A stretch of DNA of 44,806 nt from Lacrimispora sp. (GCA_029256305.1 JAQSYE010000003.1:1-44806), one strand, 5' to 3'. Counted from the stretch's first letter, positions 34,021-43,708 are shown. Numbers and translations are program-made. Notes: generated by a model from the letters alone, not told the origin.

Positions 34021-34461
34021 ATGGAATTTGAGATGAAGGAAAATGTTTTGACCGTAAAAGATTACCAAAGGCTTAGAACATCTGTGGGCTGGAGCGTATT
34101 GCCAGAACAGCAAATAGAGATGGCATTAAAGAATTCGCTGATTACCATAACTGTAAGAGATCAGGAGCAGGTTGTAGGAATGTGCAGGCTTGTGGGAGAT
34201 GGATGTTATATCTGCTATGTCCAGGATTTGGTTATATTACCAGAATACCAGGGTAGAGGTATTGGTAAATCTATGATAGAAAGAGTTGTATCCTATGTAA
34301 ATCAACAGGGGTTTCCCGGTACAAATATAACACTGGGGCTTTTTTCTGCCATGGGAAAAGAAGAATTTTATCAGAAACAGGGGTTCCACATCCGGCCAAG
34401 TGACAACAGAGGCGCTGGAATGGAGATAATATTACCCGTTTACCAGGATACAGGAGTATAG
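34021..34461 (+). CDS. GNAT-family N-acetyltransferase
   Basis: The 146-residue GNAT is of the compact 'AAC-like' type with VVGMCRLVGDGCYICYVQDL, the acetyl-CoA loop ILPEYQGRGIGKSMIERV, and a final EEFYQKQGFHIRPSDNRGAG. It lies 9 nt after the previous GNAT gene with AGGAGCG before the ATG. Two successive acetyltransferases are different subfamilies, not a recent duplication. Confidence 0.88.
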   Translation: MEFEMKENVLTVKDYQRLRTSVGWSVLPEQQIEMALKNSLITITVRDQEQVVGMCRLVGDGCYICYVQDLVILPEYQGRGIGKSMIERVVSYVNQQGFPGTNITLGLFSAMGKEEFYQKQGFHIRPSDNRGAGMEIILPVYQDTGV

Positions 34462-34488
34462 CTAGTGATTAAAGAAGGAAGGTATGGT

Positions 34489-34800
34489 ATGCAAACGATT
34501 ATTATCCGGTTAACTACGGAGAAGCTTGAAAATGCTGACTTGGACTTACGTTATTATATTCCGGAACGTATAGAGGAAATAACTGATGGAATGATTCAGG
34601 ACAATGGGTATGATTATTTGGAGGATAATTCGCTGGCGCTTTGGCTTCAGACGGAGGAGGCAATCAGTGCTTATCCGGTAATTGTAAAATTGTTCAGGGA
34701 AGAAACCTTCATGGGGAATGATCTTTCAGTGTCGGCTGAACTATATATTTCTGAAAAAGACACGGAAGAGCTTGAAAACTGCAGACTTGTCTATCCATAA
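34489..34800 (+). CDS. Uncharacterised small acidic protein
   Basis: The 103-residue acidic soluble protein is one I do not recognise. It begins MQTIIIRLTTEKLENADLDL and includes RIEEITDGMIQDNGYDYLED, suggesting a ferredoxin-like alpha-beta fold. I chose ATG 34489, preceded by AAGGAAGG, over a GTG at 34465. It sits between a GNAT and an ASCH-like gene in the same direction. Confidence 0.6.
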   Translation: MQTIIIRLTTEKLENADLDLRYYIPERIEEITDGMIQDNGYDYLEDNSLALWLQTEEAISAYPVIVKLFREETFMGNDLSVSAELYISEKDTEELENCRLVYP

Positions 34801-34820
34801 TTAACGGGGGAGGGAGATTC

Positions 34821-35288
34821 ATGGTGCATTTGGTTTACTGCGAGAATCAGGGTAAAAAAGGAGAACGTGTCTTAGACAAAATAATCTCCGGTACAAAGAC
34901 AATGGTGGTAAGAGGGGCAGCTGGGCGTAAAATCCCTCATAGCAGAGTATTTGAAGATGAAACTGTTTATTTTATGGAGAAAGGAACCGGTGAGATCTCT
35001 GCGTATGCCATTGTAAAGTCTGTTCAGAATTATGTAAAACTAACAGATGAGGAAATATTGAAAATATTAAATGAGAATCAGGACAAGCTCAATTTAACAG
35101 ACCGGCAGAAAGAACGCTGGCAAAAGAAGTGTTTGTGTCTGGTTGAATTTGGGAGTGTTCAACAAATTGAACCACCGCTGCTCTTTGACCATCAGGGAAA
35201 TATGGATGACTGGTTGATTATTGACAAGATTGAGGACGTGGTTGTAGGTACCAGTATACCCTATAACTATGAAAAGTCCAGGTTCTGA
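34821..35288 (+). CDS. ASCH-like domain protein
   Basis: The 155-residue protein resembles the ASCH/PUA-like fold: LDKIISGTKTMVVRGAAGRK near residues 18-37, ETVYFMEKGTGEISAYAIVK at about 47-66, and a C-terminal strand region. ASCH proteins bind RNA or modified nucleotides or coactivators; the role here is unknown. GGGGGAGGGAG lies before the ATG. Confidence 0.65.
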   Translation: MVHLVYCENQGKKGERVLDKIISGTKTMVVRGAAGRKIPHSRVFEDETVYFMEKGTGEISAYAIVKSVQNYVKLTDEEILKILNENQDKLNLTDRQKERWQKKCLCLVEFGSVQQIEPPLLFDHQGNMDDWLIIDKIEDVVVGTSIPYNYEKSRF

Positions 35289-35337
35289 TAACTGCAAATA
35301 AGTAACTGCTAATTTCATTCTGTAAAGGACATTTGAA

Positions 35338-36228
35338 ATGAAACCATCCAGATTAAAAATAGGAGACACCATAGGAATTATTTCTCCCTGTCATACGGCA
35401 GAACGGGAACGTTATGCGCCATTTCTTGCAGGAATCAGAAAGTTTGGATATCAGGTAAAAGAAGGAAAAAATTTATATAAAAATACATATGGTTATGCAG
35501 CTAGTGAGCAGGAAAGAGCAGATGATTTTAACAACATGGTTTTAGATCCGGAAGTTAAAATGATTTTGTTTGGCGGAGGTAATGTGGGCAATGAATTCCT
35601 TCCAGCTATTAATTTTCAGGCGGTAAACGATAACCCGAAGATTATCTGCAGTTACAGCAATGGTACAACAATCTTAAATACGGTTTATGCTCAGACTGGT
35701 CTGACGGTTTATTATGGACAATTTCCAGGTGTATTTGGGGATTTAAACCATTACGATTTCACGCAGTTTCAGGCACATTTTACAGGTGGAACCCCACTCG
35801 TATTTGAGAAAAACAGTGAATGGAAAGTTATCAATGAAGGAGTATGCGAAGGGACTCTGATTGGAGGCTATACAACACGTTTTGCATGTTTAACCGGAAA
35901 CAAATATTTTTCCTATGATAAGAAAAAAGATTATATTTTATTTCTGGAAAATCATGAAGCTTTCAATGAGCCGTCGAAAATTAGTGCTCATTTAGCCCAG
36001 ATTGAGCAGGGTGAAATTATTGAGCATGTAACGGGTCTGCTTTTTGGACATTACTCTGAAACTGTTAATAAAGAGCTGACAGATGTTCTTATTCGCTTTG
36101 GTAAGAAAAATGGAATACCCGTTATGTCCTGTGATGACTTTGGACATGGAAGAAACCATGGGATACTGCCAATTGGAATCAGAGCCAGGCTTGACACTAA
36201 TAAGAAAACGCTGAAGTTTATAGATTAA
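35338..36228 (+). CDS. S66-family LD-carboxypeptidase/MccF-like serine peptidase
   Basis: The 296-residue protein has the S66 order: KIGDTIGIISPCHTAERER at the start, the FGGGNVGNEFLPAI loop, nucleophile serine in ICSYSNGTTILNTV (usual GYSD), catalytic glutamate in FLENHEAFNEPS and histidine in DFGHGRNHG. Members trim murein tetrapeptides or break down aminoacyl-nucleotide antibiotics such as microcin C. No signal peptide is seen, so it is cytosolic. Confidence 0.9.
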   Translation: MKPSRLKIGDTIGIISPCHTAERERYAPFLAGIRKFGYQVKEGKNLYKNTYGYAASEQERADDFNNMVLDPEVKMILFGGGNVGNEFLPAINFQAVNDNPKIICSYSNGTTILNTVYAQTGLTVYYGQFPGVFGDLNHYDFTQFQAHFTGGTPLVFEKNSEWKVINEGVCEGTLIGGYTTRFACLTGNKYFSYDKKKDYILFLENHEAFNEPSKISAHLAQIEQGEIIEHVTGLLFGHYSETVNKELTDVLIRFGKKNGIPVMSCDDFGHGRNHGILPIGIRARLDTNKKTLKFID

Positions 36229-36246
36229 GATGAAATAGTGAAGAAT

Positions 36247-36364
36247 ATGGAAAATTTTATATTTGGTGGGACACGATGTTTCCATTGCAACAAGGGGAAT
36301 TACCTCGAACAGGTTTGGGAGCGGTGTCAATCGGATTATTCTGTATTTGTCCAATGTCACATAG
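36247..36364 (+). pseudogene. NAD-dependent epimerase gene fragment with internal deletion
   Basis: From ATG 36247 the frame reads MENFIFGGTR, the start of an NAD-epimerase Rossmann fold. In the +1 frame from about 36266 it reads GHDVSIATRGITSNRFGSGV, which is the segment normally ~18 residues further on in such proteins. The two frames share the GGTGGGACACGA bases, suggesting a deletion through a short repeat. A stop at 36364 ends it. No functional product is likely. Confidence 0.6.
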
Positions 36365-36379
36365 GAAAGGAAGTAGAAA

Positions 36380-36838
36380 ATGTTTCGATACGTACACACC
36401 AATCTTATCGCCAAAGACCCGGATAGACTGATTCAGTTTTACAAAGAGGTGTTTCACTGCAAAAGTATCGGGGAGGAACGGGATTTAAAAGGACAGTGGC
36501 TGGACAGACTTACAGGTTTAAATAATGCCCATATCATTGGGGAACACTTATTACTTCCGGGTTACGGTGACGATCATCCGACACTGGAAATATTTTCCTA
36601 CGACGAAGTCAAAGAGACCATAATAGGAGAAGTAAATCGCCCTGGCATTGCCCATATTGCATTTGAAGTAGACGATGTGGAGACAACTCTGGAATTAATG
36701 ATACGTGCCGGAGGAAGCCAGGTGGGGGATCTGGTAACTGCTGATTATCCCAATGAAACGGAAGCTGTCTTTGTCTATGCCAGAGACCCGGAAGGTAATA
36801 TTATTGAGCTGCAGAGCTGGAGACAGAAAAAGAACTGA
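36380..36838 (+). CDS. VOC-family (glyoxalase/dioxygenase superfamily) protein
   Basis: The 152-residue protein has two beta-alpha-beta-beta-beta units: HTNLIAKDPDRLIQFYKEVF in the first and IAHIAFEVDDVETTLELMIR in the second, ending DPEGNIIELQSWR with a metal-binding glutamate. It is a VOC metalloenzyme; glyoxalase, isomerase or resistance functions are all possible. Confidence 0.9.
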   Translation: MFRYVHTNLIAKDPDRLIQFYKEVFHCKSIGEERDLKGQWLDRLTGLNNAHIIGEHLLLPGYGDDHPTLEIFSYDEVKETIIGEVNRPGIAHIAFEVDDVETTLELMIRAGGSQVGDLVTADYPNETEAVFVYARDPEGNIIELQSWRQKKN

Positions 36839-36870
36839 TACATTTTCTGGTAGAGAGGCGTGTAAACAAT

Positions 36871-37320
36871 ATGGATCAAATCCTGGAACTGATCTGCAGA
36901 TTAAAAGATAACAATGATAAATATGCATACCAGTGTTTAAAAAAACTGGAGTCCGAAAGCTTAATTTCAGATATAGTTTACCCATATTTTAATCTGTTTG
37001 CAGAACTGTTAGATAGTCCTAATTCCTATAACAGAACCAGGGGAATTATATTAATTGCAGCAAATGCGAAGTGGGACAGGGAAAATAAAATCGATGAAAT
37101 TATTGATAAGCTCCTTAAACATGTGGAAGATGAAAAACCAATTACGGCAAGACAATGTATAAAGGCATTGCCATTAGTGGCTCAATATAAACCTGATCTG
37201 GCTGATGATATCAGTCAGGCTTTGCGCAATGCCAACACCCATATGTATCAGGATAGTATGCAGCCGTTGGTTTATAAAGATATAACAGAAGCGCTGAAAC
37301 GTATAGATAAGTTAAAATAA
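36871..37320 (+). CDS. HEAT-like helical repeat protein
   Basis: The 149-residue all-helical protein contains repeated paired helices (SLISDIVYPYFNLFAELLDS, TRGIILIAANAKWDRENKID, TARQCIKALPLVAQYKPDLA). It resembles proteins annotated as SufBD or HEAT-repeat in Firmicutes, which are adaptors for protein binding. No catalytic motif. GAGAGG lies upstream of the ATG. Confidence 0.7.
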   Translation: MDQILELICRLKDNNDKYAYQCLKKLESESLISDIVYPYFNLFAELLDSPNSYNRTRGIILIAANAKWDRENKIDEIIDKLLKHVEDEKPITARQCIKALPLVAQYKPDLADDISQALRNANTHMYQDSMQPLVYKDITEALKRIDKLK

Positions 37321-37342
37321 TAAAACTACAGGGGTATTGTAA

Positions 37343-38200
37343 ATGCTAAATTATAAACCATTAACTCACGTAAGAAAAGAAACAATATATCAGTCATTTT
37401 TAGATGCTTTTTCCGATTACCAGGTTCGTTTGGATCTGTCTTTTTCCAAATTTGAAAAAATGCTGAAGCGCAGAGGCTTTGATCCCAATGTATCGGTAGG
37501 GGCTTTTGAGGATGACAGCCTGGTGGGATTTATCTTAAATGGCTGCAGAAAGTGGGATGGAAAAGCGACTGCATACGATGTGGGAACTGGAGTGATACCG
37601 CAGTTTAGAAAGAGGGGGATCACCAATCATATGCTCCAGGCAGCAAAACAGAATTTTGGTGAATCAGGAGTGGAACAATATATTCTGGAAGTTCTTACAG
37701 CTAATACCGCTGCCGCAAATATTTACACAAAAAACGGATTTACAGTTGAAAGAGAGTTCCTGTGTTGCCAGATGGATCGGGAAAAGAATGGAACAGATTC
37801 ATTACATCAGGCAGAGCACGTTATAGATCCGGATTGGGAATTGTTCAGTACGTTTTGGGATTATCAGCCTTCCTGGCAAAATTCCATACAATCCGTAGAA
37901 GCAGTACGGGAGAGCTTTGTTATCTCTGCTGTGCGAAAAAACAATTGTATTGTTGGTTACGGAGTAATTGATAAGACAAACGGGGAAATTCCTCAGATTG
38001 CTGTGGATAAGACCTGGAGAAACAAGGGCATTGGCAGCAGTATACTGGCAGATTTAATGAATCAAACCAGTTCAGATCAAATAAAGATACTGAACATTGA
38101 TACCCGCTCGGAAGCAATGCTTCAATTTATTTCAGCCGTTGGTTTTCACAATACAGTCAATCAGTATGAGATGAAACTGGAATTACAAAAAATAATATAA
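37343..38200 (+). CDS. Double-GNAT acetyltransferase
   Basis: The 285-residue protein carries two GNAT domains. The first (1-145) has VIPQFRKRGITNHMLQAA and ANTAAANIYTKNGFTVEREF. The second (about 160-285) has AVDKTWRNKGIGSSILADLM. Tandem GNATs often keep one catalytic and one degenerate half; both loops look complete here. AGGGG is upstream of the ATG. Acceptor unknown. Confidence 0.9.
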   Translation: MLNYKPLTHVRKETIYQSFLDAFSDYQVRLDLSFSKFEKMLKRRGFDPNVSVGAFEDDSLVGFILNGCRKWDGKATAYDVGTGVIPQFRKRGITNHMLQAAKQNFGESGVEQYILEVLTANTAAANIYTKNGFTVEREFLCCQMDREKNGTDSLHQAEHVIDPDWELFSTFWDYQPSWQNSIQSVEAVRESFVISAVRKNNCIVGYGVIDKTNGEIPQIAVDKTWRNKGIGSSILADLMNQTSSDQIKILNIDTRSEAMLQFISAVGFHNTVNQYEMKLELQKII

Positions 38201-38215
38201 ACAGGAGAGGTATCA

Positions 38216-38974
38216 ATGAATCCAGGGGAAATAGTTGGTGTTGGCAACACCGCAACTGTATATGAGTGGGAAAACGGAAAAGTAGTGAAGCTTTTTCGTG
38301 AGGGGTATTCTTATCAGGATGCAAACAGAGAATTTGAAAATGCCATGGCTCTCAATGGTATGGATTTTCCAAAACCAAAAGCATATGAGTTTATTACATA
38401 TGAAGGAAAAAATGGAATTGTGTATGATAAGGTGAGGGGGGAATCGCTCCTTGACTGGACTTTAAGAACCGGTAATCTGCAGGATTGTGCAATTCTTATG
38501 GCAAAAGCGCATAAGGGCATATTAAAAAACGATATTAGAAATGTGCCGGATTATAAGGATTTTTTGATTCATCAGATTAAGAAAGCTTCCATAACAAAGG
38601 AAGAACGGCTAAAGGCCCTTTATCTGGCGGACCAACTGGAGGATGGTACAACCCTGTGTCATGGTGATTTCCACCCGGGCAATTTAATGCTGTCCCAGGG
38701 CTGCATATCTGTTATAGATTTTATGAATGTCTGTCGAGGAAACCGGCTGTATGATATTGCAAGAACTGTATATTTAATTGAATACACACCGGTACCGACC
38801 GGTGCAGATAATCCGGATAAGATGGCAACTCTTAAGGAAACACTTTCCCGGTTATATCTGGAACAAATGAATTTAACCAAAGACGATATAAAAGATTATC
38901 TGTCTGTCATTTTTGCTGCACGAATGGGCGAATGCCCACAAGAGCAAACGGATGCAGGAAAAGAGGTAAAATAA
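38216..38974 (+). CDS. Aminoglycoside phosphotransferase-like kinase
   Basis: The 252-residue APH/choline-kinase fold protein has GNTATVYEWENGKVVKLF as the ATP-binding N-lobe with its lysine, the catalytic loop LCHGDFHPGNLML and metal site VIDFMNVC (usual IDW/IDF). This matches the TIGR02172-type bacterial small-molecule kinases, whose substrates are not well known. Antibiotic resistance should not be assumed. AGGAGAGG precedes the ATG. Confidence 0.87.
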   Translation: MNPGEIVGVGNTATVYEWENGKVVKLFREGYSYQDANREFENAMALNGMDFPKPKAYEFITYEGKNGIVYDKVRGESLLDWTLRTGNLQDCAILMAKAHKGILKNDIRNVPDYKDFLIHQIKKASITKEERLKALYLADQLEDGTTLCHGDFHPGNLMLSQGCISVIDFMNVCRGNRLYDIARTVYLIEYTPVPTGADNPDKMATLKETLSRLYLEQMNLTKDDIKDYLSVIFAARMGECPQEQTDAGKEVK

Positions 38975-38976
38975 AA

Positions 38977-39474
38977 ATGAATATTCTATTTGAAAACAGA
39001 TACAAAATGGATGATAGAATGCTATCAGAGTATGTGCATAAGATATTATGTAGAAAAATTTATTTTATGGGAGCTATATTTGCTCCCATTTCGTTTATCA
39101 TGGCTGGAATTACACTGGCGAAGCAGGATTACATTCTGGCTGCAGTTCTTGGAGTTTGTCTGTTTATCACTATTGTCACAATGCTGATTACACCCCCTTT
39201 GACCATAAGACAACTAAAGGAATATGATAAGCGGCTGAATAACGGTAAAAACCATGAAGCAATAATACAGTTTGGAGAAAATATATCAATTGCACAAGGG
39301 ACTTTTTCACTGACAATCGAATATGGTCAGGTCCTTAAAATATATGAGCTAAAACATTCGTTTGTCTTAATGTTTGCAAGAAGCAGCGGAATTATTTTAG
39401 ATCCGTCTGGTTTTACAATAGGTGATTTTAATACATTTAAGGAGTTTATCAGGACGAAATGTCAACTGTTTTAA
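38977..39474 (+). CDS. YcxB-like membrane protein
   Basis: The 165-residue protein has two hydrophobic helices early (IYFMGAIFAPISFIMAGITL and ILAAVLGVCLFITIVTMLIT), followed by a PH-like YcxB domain (LKIYELKHSFVLMFARSSGI). The ATG lies 2 nt after the preceding stop, with GAGGT upstream. Function is unknown. Confidence 0.8.
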   Translation: MNILFENRYKMDDRMLSEYVHKILCRKIYFMGAIFAPISFIMAGITLAKQDYILAAVLGVCLFITIVTMLITPPLTIRQLKEYDKRLNNGKNHEAIIQFGENISIAQGTFSLTIEYGQVLKIYELKHSFVLMFARSSGIILDPSGFTIGDFNTFKEFIRTKCQLF

Positions 39475-39502
39475 TTATGGAAACAACTTGCTCCAAGTAA
39501 CG

Positions 39503-39542
39503 TTGTAACATATGTAATACAGTTGTTGTATTATTGTTACAA
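39503..39542. repeat. 40-bp nested inverted repeat upstream of chemoreceptor gene
   Basis: Outer arms TTGTAACA (39503-39510) and TGTTACAA (39535-39542) enclose inner arms TAATAC (39515-39520) and GTATTA (39528-39533). No T run follows, so a terminator role for the YcxB-like gene is weak; it could be an operator for the chemoreceptor. Confidence 0.55.
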
Positions 39543-39645
39543 TGGCTAATAAATGCAATATTAACGAAAAATATTGTAATTGTTAATTAATGATCAAAAA
39601 TATTGCTAATATTAAGAATTAATAACTTATATACCCCATGTTTTT

Positions 39646-39653
39646 GCCGATAT
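39646..39653 (+). promoter_or_regulatory. Possible sigma-D (motility sigma) -10 element
   Basis: GCCGATAT exactly matches the Bacillus sigma-D -10 sequence and lies 55 nt before the chemoreceptor start. The -35 element (TAAA expected 15 nt upstream) is not convincing. A chemoreceptor is an expected member of this regulon. Confidence 0.4.
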
Positions 39654-39707
39654 CATCTACAAGAGCTGAGGAAGTACCAGCTGATTAACCCAGTGGAGGT
39701 AAAAGCT

Positions 39708-41429
39708 ATGAACATTAAAAATCTAAAAGTGGCAAACAAATTATGGCTGATTATTTTTCCCGCGATTCTCGCACTCATATTTTTGCTGGTGTTTTTTATT
39801 TATCGGTCGAACCAGATTATGGAAGATTCAAAAACGGCTTTATACGATGAAGTTTTTGTCAGTACCGCTGAAATTTTAAATGCAGACCGTGATTTTTATC
39901 AGGCAGCCATTGCTCAAAAAGAGTTGTATTTAAACATGAATAAATTAACAGATGAGGACAAAAACAAACTGATTGCTGATTATGAAGAAAATGCCAAACA
40001 GGTTCAGGATCGTGTTACCTCTGCACTTGACAATGTAAAATCCAACGAGACCCTTTACCGGAACTTTCCCCATTCTACAGCAAAACTGACTTTAGAGCAG
40101 TTATATACAGCTTTTGAGACAGATTTTCAGACATGGCTTAATGCATATGACATAAAAAACGGAACAGGAGATATGGAACTATCACAGGCCAGTTTCGCCA
40201 AAGCAAGAGAAAATATCAATCTGATGACAGAACTGCTTGAAGATTACGCCAAAACCCGTTCTGCTGAGATTGAAAGCAGTGTAACCCATAGTATACGGAC
40301 ATCGGTTGCTGCTATAGCGATAATAATTTTCATAATTGCTCTTTTCTCGATTCGGACTGTCCGCTATTTAAAAACCAATATCCAGTACATTACCGGAATC
40401 AGTAAGCGGATTGCCCAGGGGGAATTATCTCTCGAATTAGATGAGAGGAGAGTTACCAAAGATGAGCTGGGGCAGCTTTGTGATGCAACCGGACAAACAC
40501 TTCGGCAGTTGAATGAATATAATTCCTATATCAATGAGATTACAGAGGTTCTTGATATTATGGCTGGAGGGGATATGAGAATTACGCTGAGCCAGGAATA
40601 CACAGGCAGGTTTTCTTCTATCAAAAGTTCCCTGCTTCGCATTTCATCCTCTCTTAATAAGACTCTGACAACGATTGCGGATTCTTCCAGACATGTAGAT
40701 TCCAGCTCCAGGCAGATATCTGATACAGCACAGTCACTGGCTCAGAGCACAACGGAGCAGGCAAGTTCTGTAGAAGAATTATCTGCTTCCATAGCAGATG
40801 TATCCCAGCTGGTACATAAGAATGCTGCCAGTGTGGCAGAGGCCGCCGATTATATTGGAGAAACGGTCACGGATATCAAAGAAAGCAATGCTTCCATGAA
40901 ACAGATGTTGGGGTCCATGGAGGACATTGGTAATGCCTCCGGCGAAATCAATAAGATTATTGCAGTAATCAATGATATCGCATTCCAGACCAATATTCTA
41001 GCATTGAATGCGGCTGTAGAAGCAGCCAGAGCAGGCTCTGCAGGAAAAGGATTCGCAGTGGTTGCAGATGAGGTCAGGAACCTGGCAACCAAATCGGCTA
41101 CAGCTGCACAGCAGACCTCTTCCCTCATTGAAGATTCCATAAGAGCAGTATCGGACGGTTCAAAACTGGCAGAAAACACGGCAACTGCTCTGGAGCGGGT
41201 TTCATTAAAAGCATCACAGATTAATGAGATTATACTTAAAATTAAAGATGCCTCTTCTGAACAGGCTATTTCTATTTCACAGATTAACCAGGGAATTGAA
41301 CAGATCTCATCCGTTGTACAGACCAATGCAGCTACTGCGGAGGAAAGCGCCGCTTCCAGTGAGGAACTGACCGGGCAGGCGGCACTGTTATACAGCGAGG
41401 TGGGCAAGTTTAAACTGTCAGGTGCATGA
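39708..41429 (+). CDS. Methyl-accepting chemotaxis protein
   Basis: The 573-residue receptor has a first membrane helix at 12-32, a helical extracytoplasmic sensor (about 33-196, four-helix-bundle type), a second helix at about 197-215, a HAMP linker (about 216-270), and a long cytosolic signalling domain with hairpin tip [20 protein letters not shown] near 423-442. The start is ATG 39708 after GGAGGT; the open frame back to 39603 lacks one. Ligand unknown. No C-terminal CheR-binding pentapeptide is present. Confidence 0.94.
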   Translation: MNIKNLKVANKLWLIIFPAILALIFLLVFFIYRSNQIMEDSKTALYDEVFVSTAEILNADRDFYQAAIAQKELYLNMNKLTDEDKNKLIADYEENAKQVQDRVTSALDNVKSNETLYRNFPHSTAKLTLEQLYTAFETDFQTWLNAYDIKNGTGDMELSQASFAKARENINLMTELLEDYAKTRSAEIESSVTHSIRTSVAAIAIIIFIIALFSIRTVRYLKTNIQYITGISKRIAQGELSLELDERRVTKDELGQLCDATGQTLRQLNEYNSYINEITEVLDIMAGGDMRITLSQEYTGRFSSIKSSLLRISSSLNKTLTTIADSSRHVDSSSRQISDTAQSLAQSTTEQASSVEELSASIADVSQLVHKNAASVAEAADYIGETVTDIKESNASMKQMLGSMEDIGNASGEINKIIAVINDIAFQTNILALNAAVEAARAGSAGKGFAVVADEVRNLATKSATAAQQTSSLIEDSIRAVSDGSKLAENTATALERVSLKASQINEIILKIKDASSEQAISISQINQGIEQISSVVQTNAATAEESAASSEELTGQAALLYSEVGKFKLSGA

Positions 41430-41440
41430 TATCCTCCAAT

Positions 41441-41492
41441 GGTCAATTTTTGTTTCTGAATAAATGGAAAATAATTTACACAAAAATTGACC
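41441..41492. repeat. 13-bp perfect inverted repeat between chemoreceptor genes
   Basis: GGTCAATTTTTGT (41441-41453) and ACAAAAATTGACC (41480-41492) are perfect complements separated by 26 nt. The right arm includes TTGACC, which resembles a -35. It may be an operator or part of a terminator for the upstream gene. Confidence 0.55.
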
Positions 41493-41578
41493 GCATTTTA
41501 CAATGGTATACTATTTGCTTTAAGAAACAGTCTATATAATTAGACACAAAGCAGGAGTTTCCAAAGGAGGGTATGTTC

Positions 41579-43645
41579 ATGAAAAAAATTAGCAGTGGTA
41601 AATCCCTGGGTACCAAATCAATCCGGTATGAAATTTTATTTATTCTGATTCCAATTGTTGCGGTTTCCATGATCCTGTTATCGTTTTTAGGGTATAGAAC
41701 GGCGAAGCAGATCATATGGAATAAGACAAATCAGGAGATGAAATTAAATCTTGATGCTTCTGTTGCCAAGATCGAAAAATCACTTTCTCAAAACCGAATG
41801 GTTGCAGAGTCCCTGGCAAAAGCGGCTCAAACCAACAAGAATGTCATGGAAGCAGATAATTATAAGAAGTTGCTGCCTTCCATAGTCAGCACCAATGATG
41901 AGACCTTCGGGGCAGGTATCTGGTTTGAACCATATCAGTATGATGCCAAAGAGAAGTATTTTTCGCCTTACTGTATGAGGGAAAATGGGACAATTACATA
42001 TGTGGACAATTATTCACTTGGAGAAGGTGTATACTACACCGATCAGGACTGGTATACCGGAGCGTCAAATACGGATAAGAGTACTGTGTGGAGTGCTCCT
42101 TACCATGATGATTTTGCTAAAATATCCATGGTAACTGCATCTTCCCCATTTTTTGATGATTCCGGCAAGTTCATCGGAGTAGCAACAGCGGATATTGATT
42201 TGACGGGAATGCAGAAAATGATAATTGATTTGCAGGTGAATAAAGGAGATCGGGTATTTTTGCTTGATACATCCGGGATTTATATTGCTGATGCAGACAG
42301 TTCCAAGCTTTTGAAAGAGAATATTGCACAGGATCCCAATCCATCTCTGGCAAAGATTGGAGACGCTCTTCTTACTGAAAAAGAGGGGAGCGCCACATTT
42401 GAACAGGATGGTGAGAAATATCTGGTGTGGTATGCACAAGTTCCGGAATCTGGTTGGATTCTTGCTTCTGCCAGAACTGAAACACAGCTTTTTGGCAGCG
42501 TCTATACGTTAGGGAGAACATTATTTGTACTAAGTACTGTTATGATCCTTTTGGTTATTGGAGTACTGATTTTTTTCATGCAGAAGAAGATCGTAGTCCC
42601 CTTAAGAAAGCTTGCAGACGTGACAGAACGAATTGCTGAAGGAGATCTTTCTGTTGAAATTCACCATGATTTAAGCAATGAAATAGGAACTGTATTCTAT
42701 TCCGTTGAAAAGACCACAAAGCGTCTTCATGATTACATTGCCTATATTGATGAATTATCTGGAGTTTTGGGGCAGATTGCAGTCGGAAACTTAGATTATC
42801 AGCTGAATCTTCACTATGTAGGGGAATTTGAAAAGCTGAAGTTGTCCCTTGAAAATATACGGGAGGCGTTAACCGGGACATTGCAAACCATTCAATTTAC
42901 CGCAGATGAGGTGAATTCCGGAGCAGCCCAGATGTCTGATGGAGCCCAGGCGCTTGGCGCCAGTACCACAGAACAGGCGGCTACAGTGGAGGAACTAAGC
43001 GCTTCCGTCCTGCATGTGTCCCATCAGTCCGAGCAAAATACAGTCAATGTCCGCAAAGCCGCTGAATATGAGAAGCAGGTGACTCAAAATCTGAAAGAGA
43101 GCAGCGAGTATATGCATCAGGTATACGCCACCATGTCCGATATTGGCCAGTCTTCCCAAGAGATTTCAAAGATAACAAAACTGGTGGAAGACATTGCTTT
43201 TCAGACTAATATATTGGCACTCAATGCAGCAGTAGAAGCGGCACGGGCCGGAAGTGCCGGTAAGGGATTTGCTATAGTAGCCGATGAAGTAAGGAACCTC
43301 GCAGGAAAATCCGCTGCAGCTGCCAAACAGACATCAGAACTGATTTCTAAATCCACTACCACGGTAACAGAAGGAGAAAAACTCACAGACAAAACAATGG
43401 AGCTTGTGAATACAGTCTTGGAAAACGCGCAGATGTTGGGGAATATCATGGTAGAAATTGAACAAGCATCTCTTATACAGGCAGAAGCCGTTGATCAGAT
43501 TAATATGGGAATATCCCAGGTAACAGCGGTTGTGCAGACCAATGCTGCCACTGCAGAAGAAAATTCGGCATCTAGTGAAGAACTGGCTGCGCAGGCGCAG
43601 ACGTTGAAAGAAGAAGTAGGTAAATTCCGCTTTATGAAAAAGTAG
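41579..43645 (+). CDS. Methyl-accepting chemotaxis protein with dCache sensor
   Basis: The 688-residue receptor has a first helix at about 18-40 and a dCache-type extracytoplasmic sensor of about 250 residues ([49 protein letters not shown]). The second helix is at about 310-332, then HAMP and the signalling domain with tip [20 protein letters not shown] near residue 538. dCache sensors bind amino acids and other small molecules directly. I chose ATG 41579, 8 nt after AAAGGAGG; the ATG at 41573 is too close. It shares its signalling tip with the upstream receptor but has a different sensor. Confidence 0.94.
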   Translation: MKKISSGKSLGTKSIRYEILFILIPIVAVSMILLSFLGYRTAKQIIWNKTNQEMKLNLDASVAKIEKSLSQNRMVAESLAKAAQTNKNVMEADNYKKLLPSIVSTNDETFGAGIWFEPYQYDAKEKYFSPYCMRENGTITYVDNYSLGEGVYYTDQDWYTGASNTDKSTVWSAPYHDDFAKISMVTASSPFFDDSGKFIGVATADIDLTGMQKMIIDLQVNKGDRVFLLDTSGIYIADADSSKLLKENIAQDPNPSLAKIGDALLTEKEGSATFEQDGEKYLVWYAQVPESGWILASARTETQLFGSVYTLGRTLFVLSTVMILLVIGVLIFFMQKKIVVPLRKLADVTERIAEGDLSVEIHHDLSNEIGTVFYSVEKTTKRLHDYIAYIDELSGVLGQIAVGNLDYQLNLHYVGEFEKLKLSLENIREALTGTLQTIQFTADEVNSGAAQMSDGAQALGASTTEQAATVEELSASVLHVSHQSEQNTVNVRKAAEYEKQVTQNLKESSEYMHQVYATMSDIGQSSQEISKITKLVEDIAFQTNILALNAAVEAARAGSAGKGFAIVADEVRNLAGKSAAAAKQTSELISKSTTTVTEGEKLTDKTMELVNTVLENAQMLGNIMVEIEQASLIQAEAVDQINMGISQVTAVVQTNAATAEENSASSEELAAQAQTLKEEVGKFRFMKK

Positions 43646-43652
43646 TAAGATA

Positions 43653-43693
43653 AGCTCGGACTGTTATTTTATCGTCCGGGCTGTATTGATTTT
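43653..43693 (+). terminator. Terminator after the second chemoreceptor gene
   Basis: The 9-bp stem AGCTCGGAC / GTCCGGGCT (one G-U) has a 12-nt loop and is followed by GTATTGATTTT. The T tract is interrupted, so efficiency may be moderate. Confidence 0.65.
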
Positions 43694-43708
43694 AAGACAC
43701 CAGTCTTG

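Noticed and set aside
38216-38974. Aminoglycoside resistance gene
   Set aside because: The APH fold is shared by many bacterial small-molecule kinases; the sequence fits the general TIGR02172-type group and nothing points to antibiotic substrates.
40850-41446. 198-codon minus-strand frame opposite the first chemoreceptor
   Set aside because: Antisense to the highly conserved signalling domain; low complexity Ala/Ser/Ile product; no ribosome site.
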